DNA of 64,000 bases. It comes from Anaerotignum neopropionicum (GTDB lineage: Bacteria; Bacillota; Clostridia; Lachnospirales; Anaerotignaceae). A program made the position numbers and the translations under genes. The stretch is taken from assembly GCF_001571775.1 (NCBI RefSeq), contig NZ_LRVM01000005.1, forward strand, positions 62,001-126,000, given 5' to 3'. Shown here one piece after another: positions 52,893 to 61,640 of the stretch (within the stretch, counting starts at the first letter, position 1; each line of letters begins with the position of its first letter). Below the pieces are notes generated by a model. That model saw only the letters and a list, made by a program, of their open reading frames with translations. It was not told where the DNA came from and searched no databases.

Positions 52893-54171
52893 ATTCAACA
52901 CTTCCTTTATTCAATTCATTCCAAACCAACTTATGATATTCTTGCTCCAGTTTTTCCGTATTGTACTGATAATTTTTAACAATCATCTCTGTATCTGAAA
53001 GCTCAATATTTTTAAGGCTTTCCCCAATCACATGAGCTGCCCTTTTTGAAAAAACTAATGCCTCCAAAAGTGAATTGCTTGCCAAACGGTTGGCACCATG
53101 GACACCGTTGCAGCTTGTTTCTCCCACCGCAAATAAATTTTTCATAGAGGTTTCGCCGTCAATATTAATCTGGACACCTCCCATAAAATAATGCTGTGCC
53201 GGAGTGACAGGAAGAAGGTCTGTTGCCAAATCATAGCCTTCTTCTAAGCATTTTTCATATATATTGGGAAACCGTTCTTTGATTTTTCCCTTAGGAATAT
53301 GTCTGAGGGACAGATAAACATAATCGGAATCGTCTTTTTTCATTTGCTCAAAAATCGCCTCACTTACGACATCTCTTGGCAGCAATTCATCCACAAAACG
53401 CTGGCCTTGTTTGTTCAGAAGCAAGGCCCCTTCTCCTCTGACGGCTTCTGAAATCAAAAAGCTCCTGCCTTTTTCTTTAGAATAAAGGGTTGTAGGATGA
53501 ATTTGAACATAATTCATATCAAGCAGCTTCACATTATGCTTTATCGCAATGGCGATTGCATCCCCAGTAATATGCTTCATATTGGTGGAGTGTTCAAACA
53601 GCCCGCCGATTCCCCCTGTCGCCCACACCACGGCACGAGAAGTTATGTTATAAATTGCATCCCCATCCTTTAAAACCACGCCTGTGCAGGTAGAATTTTC
53701 CTCCATAATATCAATCATCGTCACAAATGGGAGGATTGTAATGTTGGGTTTCTTTTTTACCTCCTCCAACAGCTTTTCCGTAATTTCCTTCCCCGTAACA
53801 TCCTTATGGTGTAAAATTCTGTTAACAGAATGAGCGCCCTCTCTCGTGTATGAAAAATCAGCGCCTGCACTATCAAAATTCACGCCCAGTTCAACCAAAT
53901 CCTCAATGATGCTGCGTGACGAGCGAATGAGCACTTCAACAGACTTTTTGTTATTCTTATATCTGCCAGCCTTTAATGTATCTTCAAAATATGCCTCATA
54001 ATCCTGAGGATCTCTAAGTACAGAAATTCCGCCTTGGGCTAAAAGGGAATCACTGTCCTCGGGGTGTTTTTTCGTAATTATAATAATTTTATAGTTTGCC
54101 GGTATGTTTAAAGCACAAAACAAGCCTGCCACTCCTGTTCCAACAATTACAACGTCTGCTTCCTTTTTCAC
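52858..54171 (-). CDS. nadB: L-aspartate oxidase
   Basis: FAD enzyme that oxidises L-aspartate to iminoaspartate, 437 residues. FAD loop is VVIVGTGVAGLFCAL; substrate motifs are LAQGGISV and THREGAHS-like YTREGAHSVNR; HPTTLY and GEGALLLN follow. It is about 100 residues shorter than the E. coli enzyme and lacks most of the C-terminal helical domain, which I believe is common in Clostridia. The start is set at GTG 54171 because GAAGG stands 7 bases before it; a TTG start 11 codons upstream is less convincing. In anaerobes fumarate is the probable electron acceptor. Confidence 0.9.
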   Translation of the reverse strand: MKKEADVVIVGTGVAGLFCALNIPANYKIIIITKKHPEDSDSLLAQGGISVLRDPQDYEAYFEDTLKAGRYKNNKKSVEVLIRSSRSIIEDLVELGVNFDSAGADFSYTREGAHSVNRILHHKDVTGKEITEKLLEEVKKKPNITILPFVTMIDIMEENSTCTGVVLKDGDAIYNITSRAVVWATGGIGGLFEHSTNMKHITGDAIAIAIKHNVKLLDMNYVQIHPTTLYSKEKGRSFLISEAVRGEGALLLNKQGQRFVDELLPRDVVSEAIFEQMKKDDSDYVYLSLRHIPKGKIKERFPNIYEKCLEEGYDLATDLLPVTPAQHYFMGGVQINIDGETSMKNLFAVGETSCNGVHGANRLASNSLLEALVFSKRAAHVIGESLKNIELSDTEMIVKNYQYNTEKLEQEYHKLVWNELNKGSVEYGSLCKHEGSF

Positions 54172-54225
54172 AATGATACCTTCTTTCAAAATATCCTTTG
54201 TCAATCATCCTTTTTCAACGTTTGA

Positions 54226-55131
54226 TTACTCGGCCAGTTCATGCATTTTTGTTAAAGGAGCCTGGGCTTTTTGCCTTAATTCTTCGTTTAAAAGCATTTC
54301 GTTTTCCATGGAATTTAAAACATCATAAACCTTTTCCAGTGTGTTCATCTTCATACCAAGACATTGCTGTTTTTCATTTACAAGGTAAAATTTTTTATTT
54401 GCATTTTCACTCCGAAGCTTATGCAAAACCCCATCCTCCGTGGCGATAATAAAGCTTTCGCCGCCGCTTTTTGTGGCATAATCAATAATTTCGGAGGTAC
54501 TTCCAATATAATGAGCTAGACTTAAAACATCAATACTACATTCGGGATGGGCTAAAACTTCAGCCTCAGGATGCGCCTGCTTCGCCCTTTTAACATCTTC
54601 CATGCGAATATCCTGATGCACAGGGCAGTAGCCATGATGGAAAACAAAATGTTTATTCGGCATCTTCGTAGACAAATACGTCCCCAAATGATTATCAGGA
54701 ATAAACAAAATGTTTTTCTGGGGCAATTTTGAAACGATTTTAAATGCATTGGAGGAAGTTACGCATACATCGGAATGCGCCTTGATTTCCGCACTGGAAT
54801 TAATATAGCAGACAACCGCAATATCATCATACTTTGCTCTAATATTGTCTATGGTTTTGGCATCAATCATATGCGCCATGGGACAGTCTGCCTGCTCGTC
54901 CACCATAATAACATGTTTTTCGGGGTTTAAAATTTTTGCACTCTCCCCCATAAATTTTACGCCGCAAAACAATATGTTTTTTTGCGGAACTTCCGTTGCC
55001 ATTTTGCTCAAATAGTAAGAGTCGCCAACATAATCTGCAATATCTTGCACTGCTCCTTCTACATAATAATGTGCTAAAATCGCCACTTCCTTCTTTTCTT
55101 TTAGCTTTTTAATTTCTTCATTTAAATTCAT
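54226..55131 (-). CDS. nadA: Quinolinate synthase
   Basis: [4Fe-4S] enzyme that condenses iminoaspartate with dihydroxyacetone phosphate, 301 residues. The cluster Cys are expected in LFCGVKFMGESAK, CVTSSNAF and the HPECSIDV motif. Other motifs include AHYYVEGAVQDIADYVGDSY and STSEIIDYATKSG. First gene of the nad operon with a promoter at 55261-55288. Confidence 0.95.
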   Translation of the reverse strand: MNLNEEIKKLKEKKEVAILAHYYVEGAVQDIADYVGDSYYLSKMATEVPQKNILFCGVKFMGESAKILNPEKHVIMVDEQADCPMAHMIDAKTIDNIRAKYDDIAVVCYINSSAEIKAHSDVCVTSSNAFKIVSKLPQKNILFIPDNHLGTYLSTKMPNKHFVFHHGYCPVHQDIRMEDVKRAKQAHPEAEVLAHPECSIDVLSLAHYIGSTSEIIDYATKSGGESFIIATEDGVLHKLRSENANKKFYLVNEKQQCLGMKMNTLEKVYDVLNSMENEMLLNEELRQKAQAPLTKMHELAE

Positions 55132-55685
55132 TTTTCACCTCAAGTATGATTAAAAACCATGATTATTGATGAAGCTTTTCATTTTCATTCAATACGATAC
55201 AGTTTAGCATTGCTTCAAAATCCAAACAAATACATATTCTTTGTATACATATTCACTACTATTATATAGATAATTTCAGGATTGTCAATAAATGTCCCAC
55301 CTAATTTTGATGCTGTTGTCTGGCATTGTATGGCATTATTTCTAACTAAACATCCCAATCAACGAATGAATTCAATCACTTAAAAAGAAAATTTATATTG
55401 CCTACATCTTGCATTTTCATTCATATAATCAATTATCAAGTCAAACGCATCCTTATGGCTCTTAAGTGTCTCCAAATAAAGCTTTGCACACAGACGTTTT
55501 TTAGCTTTCTACTCCATACGATACTAACGGGGCAATGCTTGTAAAATCAAATTTTTGCAGTTATAATTATAATCAATATTGGAATAATCCATTCATTCCG
55601 CCACCATAGCATTTGTCCAAATTTCCTAGGTTCACCCTAAGTTTTTGTCAAAAATAAATCTTGAAAAATAAAATGAGGTCTTCAA
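55132..55685. other. Intergenic region with nad promoter
   Basis: About 550 AT-rich bases between nadA (minus) and the yibE operon (plus). It holds the nad promoter and repeated ATACATATT (55230-55238 and 55245-55253). The plus-strand promoter for the yibE operon was not pinned down. No other gene is supported. Confidence 0.55.
55261..55288 (-). promoter_or_regulatory. Promoter of nadABC
   Basis: Minus strand -35 TTGACA (complement of 55283-55288), 16-base spacer, -10 TATAAT (complement of 55261-55266). Both boxes are consensus. A tandem AATATGTAT pair (period 15) lies immediately downstream. Confidence 0.8.
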
Positions 55686-55829
55686 ATGAATGTTTTGAAT
55701 TTATCTATTACACAAGGCAAAAAGAAAATAAAACAAATCATCAACACCTTAGTGGTTAATGAATTGGCAAACAAATTCACAAGCTATGAACCGACTATTC
55801 TTGATAGAAAGTGCGGTGAAATCATATGA
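55686..55829 (+). CDS. Small ORF (47 aa) translationally coupled to yibE
   Basis: 47-codon frame starting MNVLNLSITQGKKKIKQ and ending LDRKCGEII. The ATG has GAGG with 7-base spacing, and its stop codon overlaps the yibE start (ATGA), both marks of real translation. The product is Lys-rich in the middle and has no signal or membrane helix. I do not recognise it. It could be a leader peptide that controls yibE translation, a small partner protein, or a remnant of a longer gene. Confidence 0.5.
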   Translation: MNVLNLSITQGKKKIKQIINTLVVNELANKFTSYEPTILDRKCGEII

Positions 55830-57004
55830 ACTACAAAAATATGATTGTCTGGACGGTAACCGTCTTTTTGTCTACTATATATATTTTTTTTGGTCATACG
55901 ATTGCTTCAAAAAATCTTACGGTTATGGATAGCCAGCAAGCCTATTCTGCAAAAGCAATCGTTTTGCGTATTGAAGATGAAGTACAAGGGGAATCTTATG
56001 AGGGCATTGCGCCAATTGTGACAGATACAACAATCCTATTCACTTGTAGGCTATTAGAAGGGGACCATAAAGGGGAAGAAATCCTTGCTGCTCAGATTGG
56101 CGACTCCTCCTTTTCGTCTGCAAAACAGAAAACGATTTCCGTTGGTGACAAAATTATCGTATATAACTATCCTGTTGAAGACTATGGAACAGAGTGGATC
56201 TTCGGTAATTATGTACGTTTTGATACCTTACTGATCTTTGCAGCTGGGTTTTTTGTTTTGTTGTTGATATTTGGATGGGGAAAAGGAATCAACACCATCA
56301 TTTCGCTGACATTTACTTGTTTGGCGATTTTCATGGTATATATCCCATCCATATTAAGCGGTCAAAACATATATATAAGCACTTTAATCACTTGCGGTTT
56401 TATTACAATCATGACCATTGTGATTACAAACGGATGGAGCAAAAAAACTTTGGCCACCATACTCGGCTGTTTGTTTGGCGTTTGTGTGGCTGCCTGCCTT
56501 TCCCTTATCATGGACAGCGTTTTGCATTTAACCGGTGTAACAGATGAAAACTCTATTTATTTGACCTTACTGCCTTCGCCTGTCAATTTAAATGCCATTA
56601 TTTTTGGCAGCATTGTTGTAGGTTCTTTGGGTGCAGTCATGGACGTGGCAATGGATATTGCCTCCTCCCTCTATGAGATATGCCAGCACTCCGATAGGTT
56701 ATCCTTCGCAAGACTTGTGAAAAGTGGTCTTACCATCGGGCGGGATATTATGGGCACCATGTCAAACACATTGGTGTTGGCCTATATTGGAAGCTCTCTT
56801 TCTATTGTATTATTGTTAATTACCTATGCCGATTCAGTTTCTTCGTTGGTAAATAGAGAACTGATTATTGTTGAATTTATCCAAGCGCTCATCGGAAGCA
56901 CTGCAATTTTGTTTACCATTCCCCTTACTGCAATCATTTGCGGAATGATTTATGTGGGGAAAGGAAAGCAACCGCGGAGAGTACGCAAACATAGAAAATA
57001 TTAA
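55826..57004 (+). CDS. YibE/F-family membrane protein
   Basis: 392-residue polytopic membrane protein: one N-terminal helix, an extracytoplasmic domain of about 100 residues, then seven or so hydrophobic helices (from about residue 140). The family signature TMSNTLVLAYIGSSL is near residue 310, and the C-terminus is basic (RRVRKHRK). The family is widespread in Firmicutes; the role is not established. In other species the family often occurs as a YibE-YibF pair; here only one membrane gene plus a short ORF is seen. Confidence 0.85.
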   Translation: MNYKNMIVWTVTVFLSTIYIFFGHTIASKNLTVMDSQQAYSAKAIVLRIEDEVQGESYEGIAPIVTDTTILFTCRLLEGDHKGEEILAAQIGDSSFSSAKQKTISVGDKIIVYNYPVEDYGTEWIFGNYVRFDTLLIFAAGFFVLLLIFGWGKGINTIISLTFTCLAIFMVYIPSILSGQNIYISTLITCGFITIMTIVITNGWSKKTLATILGCLFGVCVAACLSLIMDSVLHLTGVTDENSIYLTLLPSPVNLNAIIFGSIVVGSLGAVMDVAMDIASSLYEICQHSDRLSFARLVKSGLTIGRDIMGTMSNTLVLAYIGSSLSIVLLLITYADSVSSLVNRELIIVEFIQALIGSTAILFTIPLTAIICGMIYVGKGKQPRRVRKHRKY

Positions 57005-57186
57005 TTTCCAAACAAAAAATCAGTGGGCAATTTTTATGCACACTCAGAGAGTAGACAAAGTCAAAAACCTTGAGGGCTTTGCCCTCAAGCACCCACAAGG
57101 GTTTCACCCTTGACCCACCTAAACCCGCATAAAATGCGGGTTTAATAAAAGTTATTTGTCTTGTTTTTTACAAAAAGCAATCGGGT

Positions 57187-57309
57187 GGTCATCACTTTTG
57201 CTGCGCAAAAGCCAGCTTCGCTGTCTGCCCTATCTTGGGCAGTGAGAGGTCATCACTTTTGCTGCGCAAAAGCCAGCTTCGCTGTCTGCCCTATCTTGGG
57301 CAGTGAGAG
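57187..57309 (-). repeat. Tandem array, 61-base unit, 2 copies
   Basis: Copies begin at 57187 and 57248. The unit is the reverse complement of the 60-base unit at 6753, with one extra base and a few substitutions. The two local copies are essentially identical to each other. Confidence 0.9.
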
Positions 57310-57335
57310 GACGGCGCCCAAGGTTTTTTGACAGT

Positions 57336-57366
57336 AAAAGGGTGTCGACTTTGTCAACACCCTTTT
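57336..57366 (-). terminator. Terminator formed by repeat hairpin, after the ECF-like gene
   Basis: AAAAGGGTGTCGAC (57336-57349) pairs with GTCAACACCCTTTT (57353-57366), with flanking A/T runs so that it works in either direction. It is 5 bp after the stop of the membrane gene. The same hairpin type is part of repeat locus B. Confidence 0.75.
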
Positions 57367-57370
57367 CAAA

Positions 57371-57895
57371 TCAATTCTTTTGTTCCACAAAATACCAATG
57401 CTTTATTCTTGTATGAGTCGCAAAGGCAATTACACAACCGATTGCCGCAGTAATAAACTGAGTAATAGAGAAAGATGTTTTCACACCACCCACCATTTTT
57501 TCGGGTACAGCTGCGCCAAAAAGAGGCAACACCCCATACCAAACCAACAGCCAAAGCACAACCGCCTTTAGCATCGCCCCAAGGGCAAGCCATGCTATAA
57601 GCTTTTCCTTCTTCCCTCTACTCGCCAATAATACTAAGGTTAAATTCCCCAGCATAATTACAAATACCATAATAGGCATCAATTGTAAAATAGGTGTCTG
57701 ACCCATAAAATAAGCAATCACTGGGGTAAGCACCGCTATAATTACACCACTTGAAGTCCCTGCCGCTAGAGTTGCCATAACCAACAGCGCGTTGACTGCA
57801 GCGCCGGTAAGATAAACAGAAATCCCCTTCATGCTCTGAAATACAATGCACATCGCCAACAATAGGGCGGTAAATACCAACTGTTTTGTTTTCAT
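57371..57895 (-). CDS. ECF-type S-component-like membrane protein
   Basis: 174-residue membrane protein with five to six hydrophobic helices (MKTKQLVFTALLLAMCIVFQSM; TGAAVNALLVMATLAAGTSSGVIIAVLTPVIAYFMGQTPILQLMPIM). The pattern resembles substrate-specificity subunits of ECF transporters, but no EcfA or EcfT gene is adjacent, so it would use shared modules. The substrate cannot be told. It lies 23 bp after the hydrogenase-like gene, and a functional link with it (a cofactor or metal precursor?) is inference. Confidence 0.7.
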   Translation of the reverse strand: MKTKQLVFTALLLAMCIVFQSMKGISVYLTGAAVNALLVMATLAAGTSSGVIIAVLTPVIAYFMGQTPILQLMPIMVFVIMLGNLTLVLLASRGKKEKLIAWLALGAMLKAVVLWLLVWYGVLPLFGAAVPEKMVGGVKTSFSITQFITAAIGCVIAFATHTRIKHWYFVEQKN

Positions 57896-57918
57896 TTTGC
57901 CTCCTTGGGATATACCCC

Positions 57919-59400
57919 TTATTTCTCTTGCAAACCAAATCTTCTTTCCATGTTGATTGCAGTTAGATCATATTCTGCTATACCTTCAAAAGGGCTCTCT
58001 GTTGCGGCTTCTTTGCCATAACGATTCAAAAGCTCAATCCCCCTTTGATCATGGGATAAGGAAGCCGCACCGCCGGTGCAGCCATTTTTGCAGGCCATGC
58101 CCTCCAAAAAATTTGCATTCAACTTGCCAAAGGATGCCAGCTTCATATTTTTGATACATTCATCAATCCCGTTGCAGTAAATTGGTTTAATTTCCTTCTC
58201 AATGCCCTCCATCTGCGCAACCTTTATAACGCTTTCAGCTACGCCGCCTGTTCTTCCGAAAATTCGGCCAAAACCAGAAGGCGCACCGGCACTTCTTTCC
58301 TCAAGTTCTTCCAAATTAAGCTCCTTGGCATCAAACATAGCCTTTAATTCTTCAAAGGTTAAAACAAAATCAACGGCTCCTACCAAATCCTCATGCTTAA
58401 TTTCATCCTTCTTCGCTATGCATGGCCCAATAAAAACAATTTTGGCCTTTTTATCCTTCTTATGGATGGCTCTGGCAAGGGCAATCATAGGTGAAACCGT
58501 TGTTGATACATGATCCATAAATTGTGGATAATTTCTCTGGATGTAATCCACAAAGGCTGGACAGCAAGAGGTTGTTTTCCAGCCCTTTTCGTCAATGGTT
58601 TCCGCGAACTCTTTGGTTTCTTGCACAGCAACCATATCTCCGCCGATTGCTGCCTCAATCACATCATAAAATCCTAAATCCTTAATAGCGGCAAAAACCT
58701 GCCCCATTTTCACCTCAGGAAACTGACTGGCAATTGCAGGAGCAACAATGGCATAAACATGATAGCTTGTATTATTCCACGAATTTTGAATTAAGTCCAA
58801 TATATTTAAAACAAAGGATTTATCCACAATTGCGCCAAACGGACATTGATACACACAAGCACCGCAGGTAATACATTTTTCATGATCAATGAATGCCTTC
58901 TTCTCCTCATTTATTTGTACGGCACCTACAGGGCAGGAGCGGATGCAGGGTCTTTTAACCTCGCTAATGGCATTAAAAGGACAGACCTGCTTGCAGCGTC
59001 CACATTCAATGCAAAGCGCCTGATTGATGTAAGAACGGTGGTTTACAATGGTGATTGCATTTCTAGGACAAACCTCCTGGCATTTGTGCCCTAAGCAGCC
59101 GCGGCATGCCTCGGTAACAACAAAACGATCAATTGGACATTCATCACAGGCGGAGGAAAGCACATTAATAATACGGTTATCCTTGGTAGGCTCTAAAACT
59201 AAATGTACACGTTCTTCAATAATATGTCGTTCTTTATAAATACAACATCGAAACATTGCCTTTGGTCCGGGGATAATGGCCTCTGCAATTTCTCTGTATG
59301 AATTAATTGATTTATCCAGTGTTCCATGAAAAAAGCGCTGCGCAACTTCTTTAATCACTAGGTATTTGATATATTGAACGTTGCTTTCAAACTCCTTCAT
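57919..59400 (-). CDS. [FeFe]-hydrogenase-like protein with ferredoxin domains
   Basis: 493-residue protein. The N-terminal 190 residues hold several [4Fe-4S] motifs: CDECP with ACRGCLGHKCQEVCP, CIECGRCKQVCP, RPCIRSCP and CITCGACVYQCP. The C-terminal part is the hydrogenase large-subunit domain with H-cluster motifs in variant form: L1 TTSCCPAF (Phe for the usual Trp), L2 GPCIAKKDE (Gly for Met), L3 EGMACKNGCTGG. All four H-cluster Cys and the proton-relay Cys of SCCP are kept, so catalysis is plausible. It looks like the less-studied group B clade, which I cannot confirm here. GAGGAGGAG precedes the ATG. Followed by a small membrane protein gene. Confidence 0.85.
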   Translation of the reverse strand: MKEFESNVQYIKYLVIKEVAQRFFHGTLDKSINSYREIAEAIIPGPKAMFRCCIYKERHIIEERVHLVLEPTKDNRIINVLSSACDECPIDRFVVTEACRGCLGHKCQEVCPRNAITIVNHRSYINQALCIECGRCKQVCPFNAISEVKRPCIRSCPVGAVQINEEKKAFIDHEKCITCGACVYQCPFGAIVDKSFVLNILDLIQNSWNNTSYHVYAIVAPAIASQFPEVKMGQVFAAIKDLGFYDVIEAAIGGDMVAVQETKEFAETIDEKGWKTTSCCPAFVDYIQRNYPQFMDHVSTTVSPMIALARAIHKKDKKAKIVFIGPCIAKKDEIKHEDLVGAVDFVLTFEELKAMFDAKELNLEELEERSAGAPSGFGRIFGRTGGVAESVIKVAQMEGIEKEIKPIYCNGIDECIKNMKLASFGKLNANFLEGMACKNGCTGGAASLSHDQRGIELLNRYGKEAATESPFEGIAEYDLTAINMERRFGLQEK

Positions 59401-59842
59401 TTTTTGCTCCTCCTCATAATATTATAAAAATACCCAATGCCCTGAAATCCCATTTTAATTTCAATAGAAAAAAACAAATTTTCCAATCTGTTCTTTTCCA
59501 AGAATGCTTAAATAGAATTTTGGTTCTTGTTTGCCACAAAAAAGCAACGATTATTGGATACAATATGCGACGTTACTTTTTTTTAAAAATAAATAAATTT
59601 TTTTTGTTACTACTTTAAGCAATTCCCTACTTATGGGCTAATTCTAGCACAAATTTATTTCGCATACAAGATATTTGTCATCGAAATATCCATAATAATG
59701 AACAAAATTTTAGTGTCATTTTAATGCTATATGCCTGATATGGAGAGGAAAAATTTAAGAACCCAGTAATTTTCTAACATAAAAAACACGACCATCAAGA
59801 AATTTTTAATGTGCTATCCACCTGGAATTTCAAAAAAACGCA
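59401..59842. other. Intergenic region upstream of the hydrogenase gene
   Basis: About 440 AT-rich bases. A TATAAT is seen 25-30 bases before the hydrogenase start (minus strand), but its -35 is weak. Nothing else is recognised. Confidence 0.4.
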
Positions 59843-59875
59843 TAAAAAAGACCTTTTATCGATTCATAAAAGGCC
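59843..59875 (-). terminator. Terminator of the pho operon
   Basis: On the minus strand GGCCTTTTAT pairs with ATAAAAGGTC (10 bp, one G-T pair), 6-base loop, then TTTTTTATG. It is 110 bases beyond the phoR stop. Confidence 0.82.
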
Positions 59876-59984
59876 AGAGGAAAGATTATCTTTATTAACA
59901 GCTAACGACACTCCCAGCGACGCTTTCCCTGCAAAATTACTTAAAGCGGGTATTTCCATGAGAAAAAAGGGTTCATAAATCATT

Positions 59985-61640
59985 TTATTTGGGAAAAACA
60001 AGCTTCATTTTTGTTCCCTTACCCAGTTCACTGGTTAAATTTATTTTTGCATCATGGAGCATCGCACCATGCTTCACAATGGAAAGTCCTAAGCCTGTAC
60101 CCTCCGTTTCCTTGGAACGGCTTTCGTTTGCCCGATAAAACCGTTCAAATACGCGGGATTGATTTGCCGGCGCAATACCCATTCCCGAATCAGAAACCGT
60201 AATCACAATTTCTTTTTCTTTGTTTTCCATGGAAATCGTCACCTTTCCGTTTTCATAATTATAGCGAATGGCATTATCGCAAAGGTTGTAAAGCATTTCC
60301 TGCAAGACCTGTTTCACACCTGTGAAGACCGCTGGCTGTGTGACTACGGAAATGGTTATTCCTTTTTTTTGGGCAATGGGTTCCAGCCGTTTCACCGTTT
60401 CTTGAACCAAAACCTCTAAATCCACTGCTTCTTTTTCCATAATACTTTGTTTTTCATCCAGCTTGGAAAGCTTAATAATGTCTTGAATCATTTGGATCAA
60501 TCTTTGTGCCTCATCATAAATTTTACCTGCAAATCTGGGTACATCTTCTCCTTGCACCATTCCATTTTTCATTATTTCTGCAAAACCTGAAATTGAGGTT
60601 AGGGGTGTTTTCAGTTCATGGGAAACATTTGCTGTAAATTCTCGGCGAAGCCTCTCCCGTTCCTCTTGCTCAGTAATGTCAAAAAGCAATAAAATTGCCC
60701 CTTCCAGAGTATCCTCCTGAAAAACCGGGTTAGCAAAAATCTTGCAAATTTTCCCATCTATTTGAATCGTTTCTTCCCGATGGACACCCGCCAATGCGGA
60801 TTCCACCGAGCGGCGAAAGCCCTCGCTACGGTTGAGCTGAAACACATTGGCCTGGGCCCTTGATGTTTCAATTCCCATCAGCTGCATCGCACCAATATTA
60901 TAAGAAAGGACATCCCCTTGGGCATCTAAAACCAAAAGTCCTTCCTGCATATTCGAAGTAATTGTATCAAACTCCTGCTTTTGACACTTTAATTCTCGCA
61001 TCTGCCAATAAATTTGCTTATTTTGAACGGCAATTCGCCGCAGCAAAGGCGTCAGTTCATCATATACAACCGCCAGTTCCGGCTGTTCTAAATCAATATC
61101 ATTAATCGGCTTAGTAATTTTTTTTGCCGTTTTTAGAGCCAAAAATATAGAAAAGAAAATTGCCAAGGCTAAAATAAATGCCAAAGGCTGTGTCATCGTA
61201 AAAAAAAGTGCAACAGGACTGATCGTCAATTCAGAAATGCGCACAACAGTATTATTCTCCAGCTTTAAAGCATAGTATACCGTTTTCTCTGAAAGCGTTT
61301 TGGAATAGCGACCGCCAAACCCCTCGCCGTTTTCAAACGCAGCAACAACCTCTTCCCGTGCCCTATGATTGTCCATTTTTTCCGGATTGGCCTTGTTGTC
61401 AAAAAGAACCATCCCATCCTCATCAATCCAAGTGATCCGTTCAGAGGATATTGGCATACGCTCAAGATACTCAAAACCACTGGCTTGTATTCCTGCTCCA
61501 ATAAAAACTGCTTGGCTGCGCAAATTATCCCGACGCTCCGCAGAAAAATAAGCATTCATCATGCCAAAAACCAACCCAATTGCTGCCAGCATCATAACCA
61601 TGGCTACACCGAAAATGGCCCAGAAAATTCGCCTTGTCAC
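59985..61640 (-). CDS. phoR: PhoR-type sensor histidine kinase
   Basis: 551 residues: two membrane helices (about 5-27 and 148-168) flanking an extracytoplasmic sensor domain, a short HAMP-like linker, a PAS domain (about 215-310), HisKA with phospho-acceptor His in NVSHELKTPLTSI, and HATPase motifs DNAIRYN, DSGMGIAP and GTGLGLSIVKHG. It likely responds to phosphate through PhoU and the Pst transporter encoded upstream. Its start overlaps the phoB stop (ATGA). Last gene of the operon. Confidence 0.92.
   Translation of the reverse strand: MTRRIFWAIFGVAMVMMLAAIGLVFGMMNAYFSAERRDNLRSQAVFIGAGIQASGFEYLERMPISSERITWIDEDGMVLFDNKANPEKMDNHRAREEVVAAFENGEGFGGRYSKTLSEKTVYYALKLENNTVVRISELTISPVALFFTMTQPLAFILALAIFFSIFLALKTAKKITKPINDIDLEQPELAVVYDELTPLLRRIAVQNKQIYWQMRELKCQKQEFDTITSNMQEGLLVLDAQGDVLSYNIGAMQLMGIETSRAQANVFQLNRSEGFRRSVESALAGVHREETIQIDGKICKIFANPVFQEDTLEGAILLLFDITEQEERERLRREFTANVSHELKTPLTSISGFAEIMKNGMVQGEDVPRFAGKIYDEAQRLIQMIQDIIKLSKLDEKQSIMEKEAVDLEVLVQETVKRLEPIAQKKGITISVVTQPAVFTGVKQVLQEMLYNLCDNAIRYNYENGKVTISMENKEKEIVITVSDSGMGIAPANQSRVFERFYRANESRSKETEGTGLGLSIVKHGAMLHDAKINLTSELGKGTKMKLVFPK

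Larger units (their letters stand above)
57054..57366 (-). repeat. Mosaic intergenic repeat locus D
   Basis: Read on the minus strand this contains, in order: the GGGTGTTGAC/GTCGACACCC hairpin (57336-57366), two copies of the 61-base unit (57187-57309), the CTTGC-type hairpin module, the CCCGCAT/ATGCGGG hairpin (about 57122-57142) and the TTGAGGGC/GCCCTCAA module (about 57062-57090). The same modules as locus A appear but in a different order and in opposite orientation, which is the mark of a mosaic family. Confidence 0.85.

Noticed and set aside
52858-54171. nadB as a truncated pseudogene
   Set aside because: It is shorter than the E. coli enzyme, but FAD and catalytic regions are intact, the frame is open and it sits in a complete nadABC operon; short forms are known in Clostridia as far as I recall.
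54741-54750. Fourth AAATGCATT, inside nadA
   Set aside because: It is in the middle of a conserved coding region of an unrelated operon and is best seen as a chance match.
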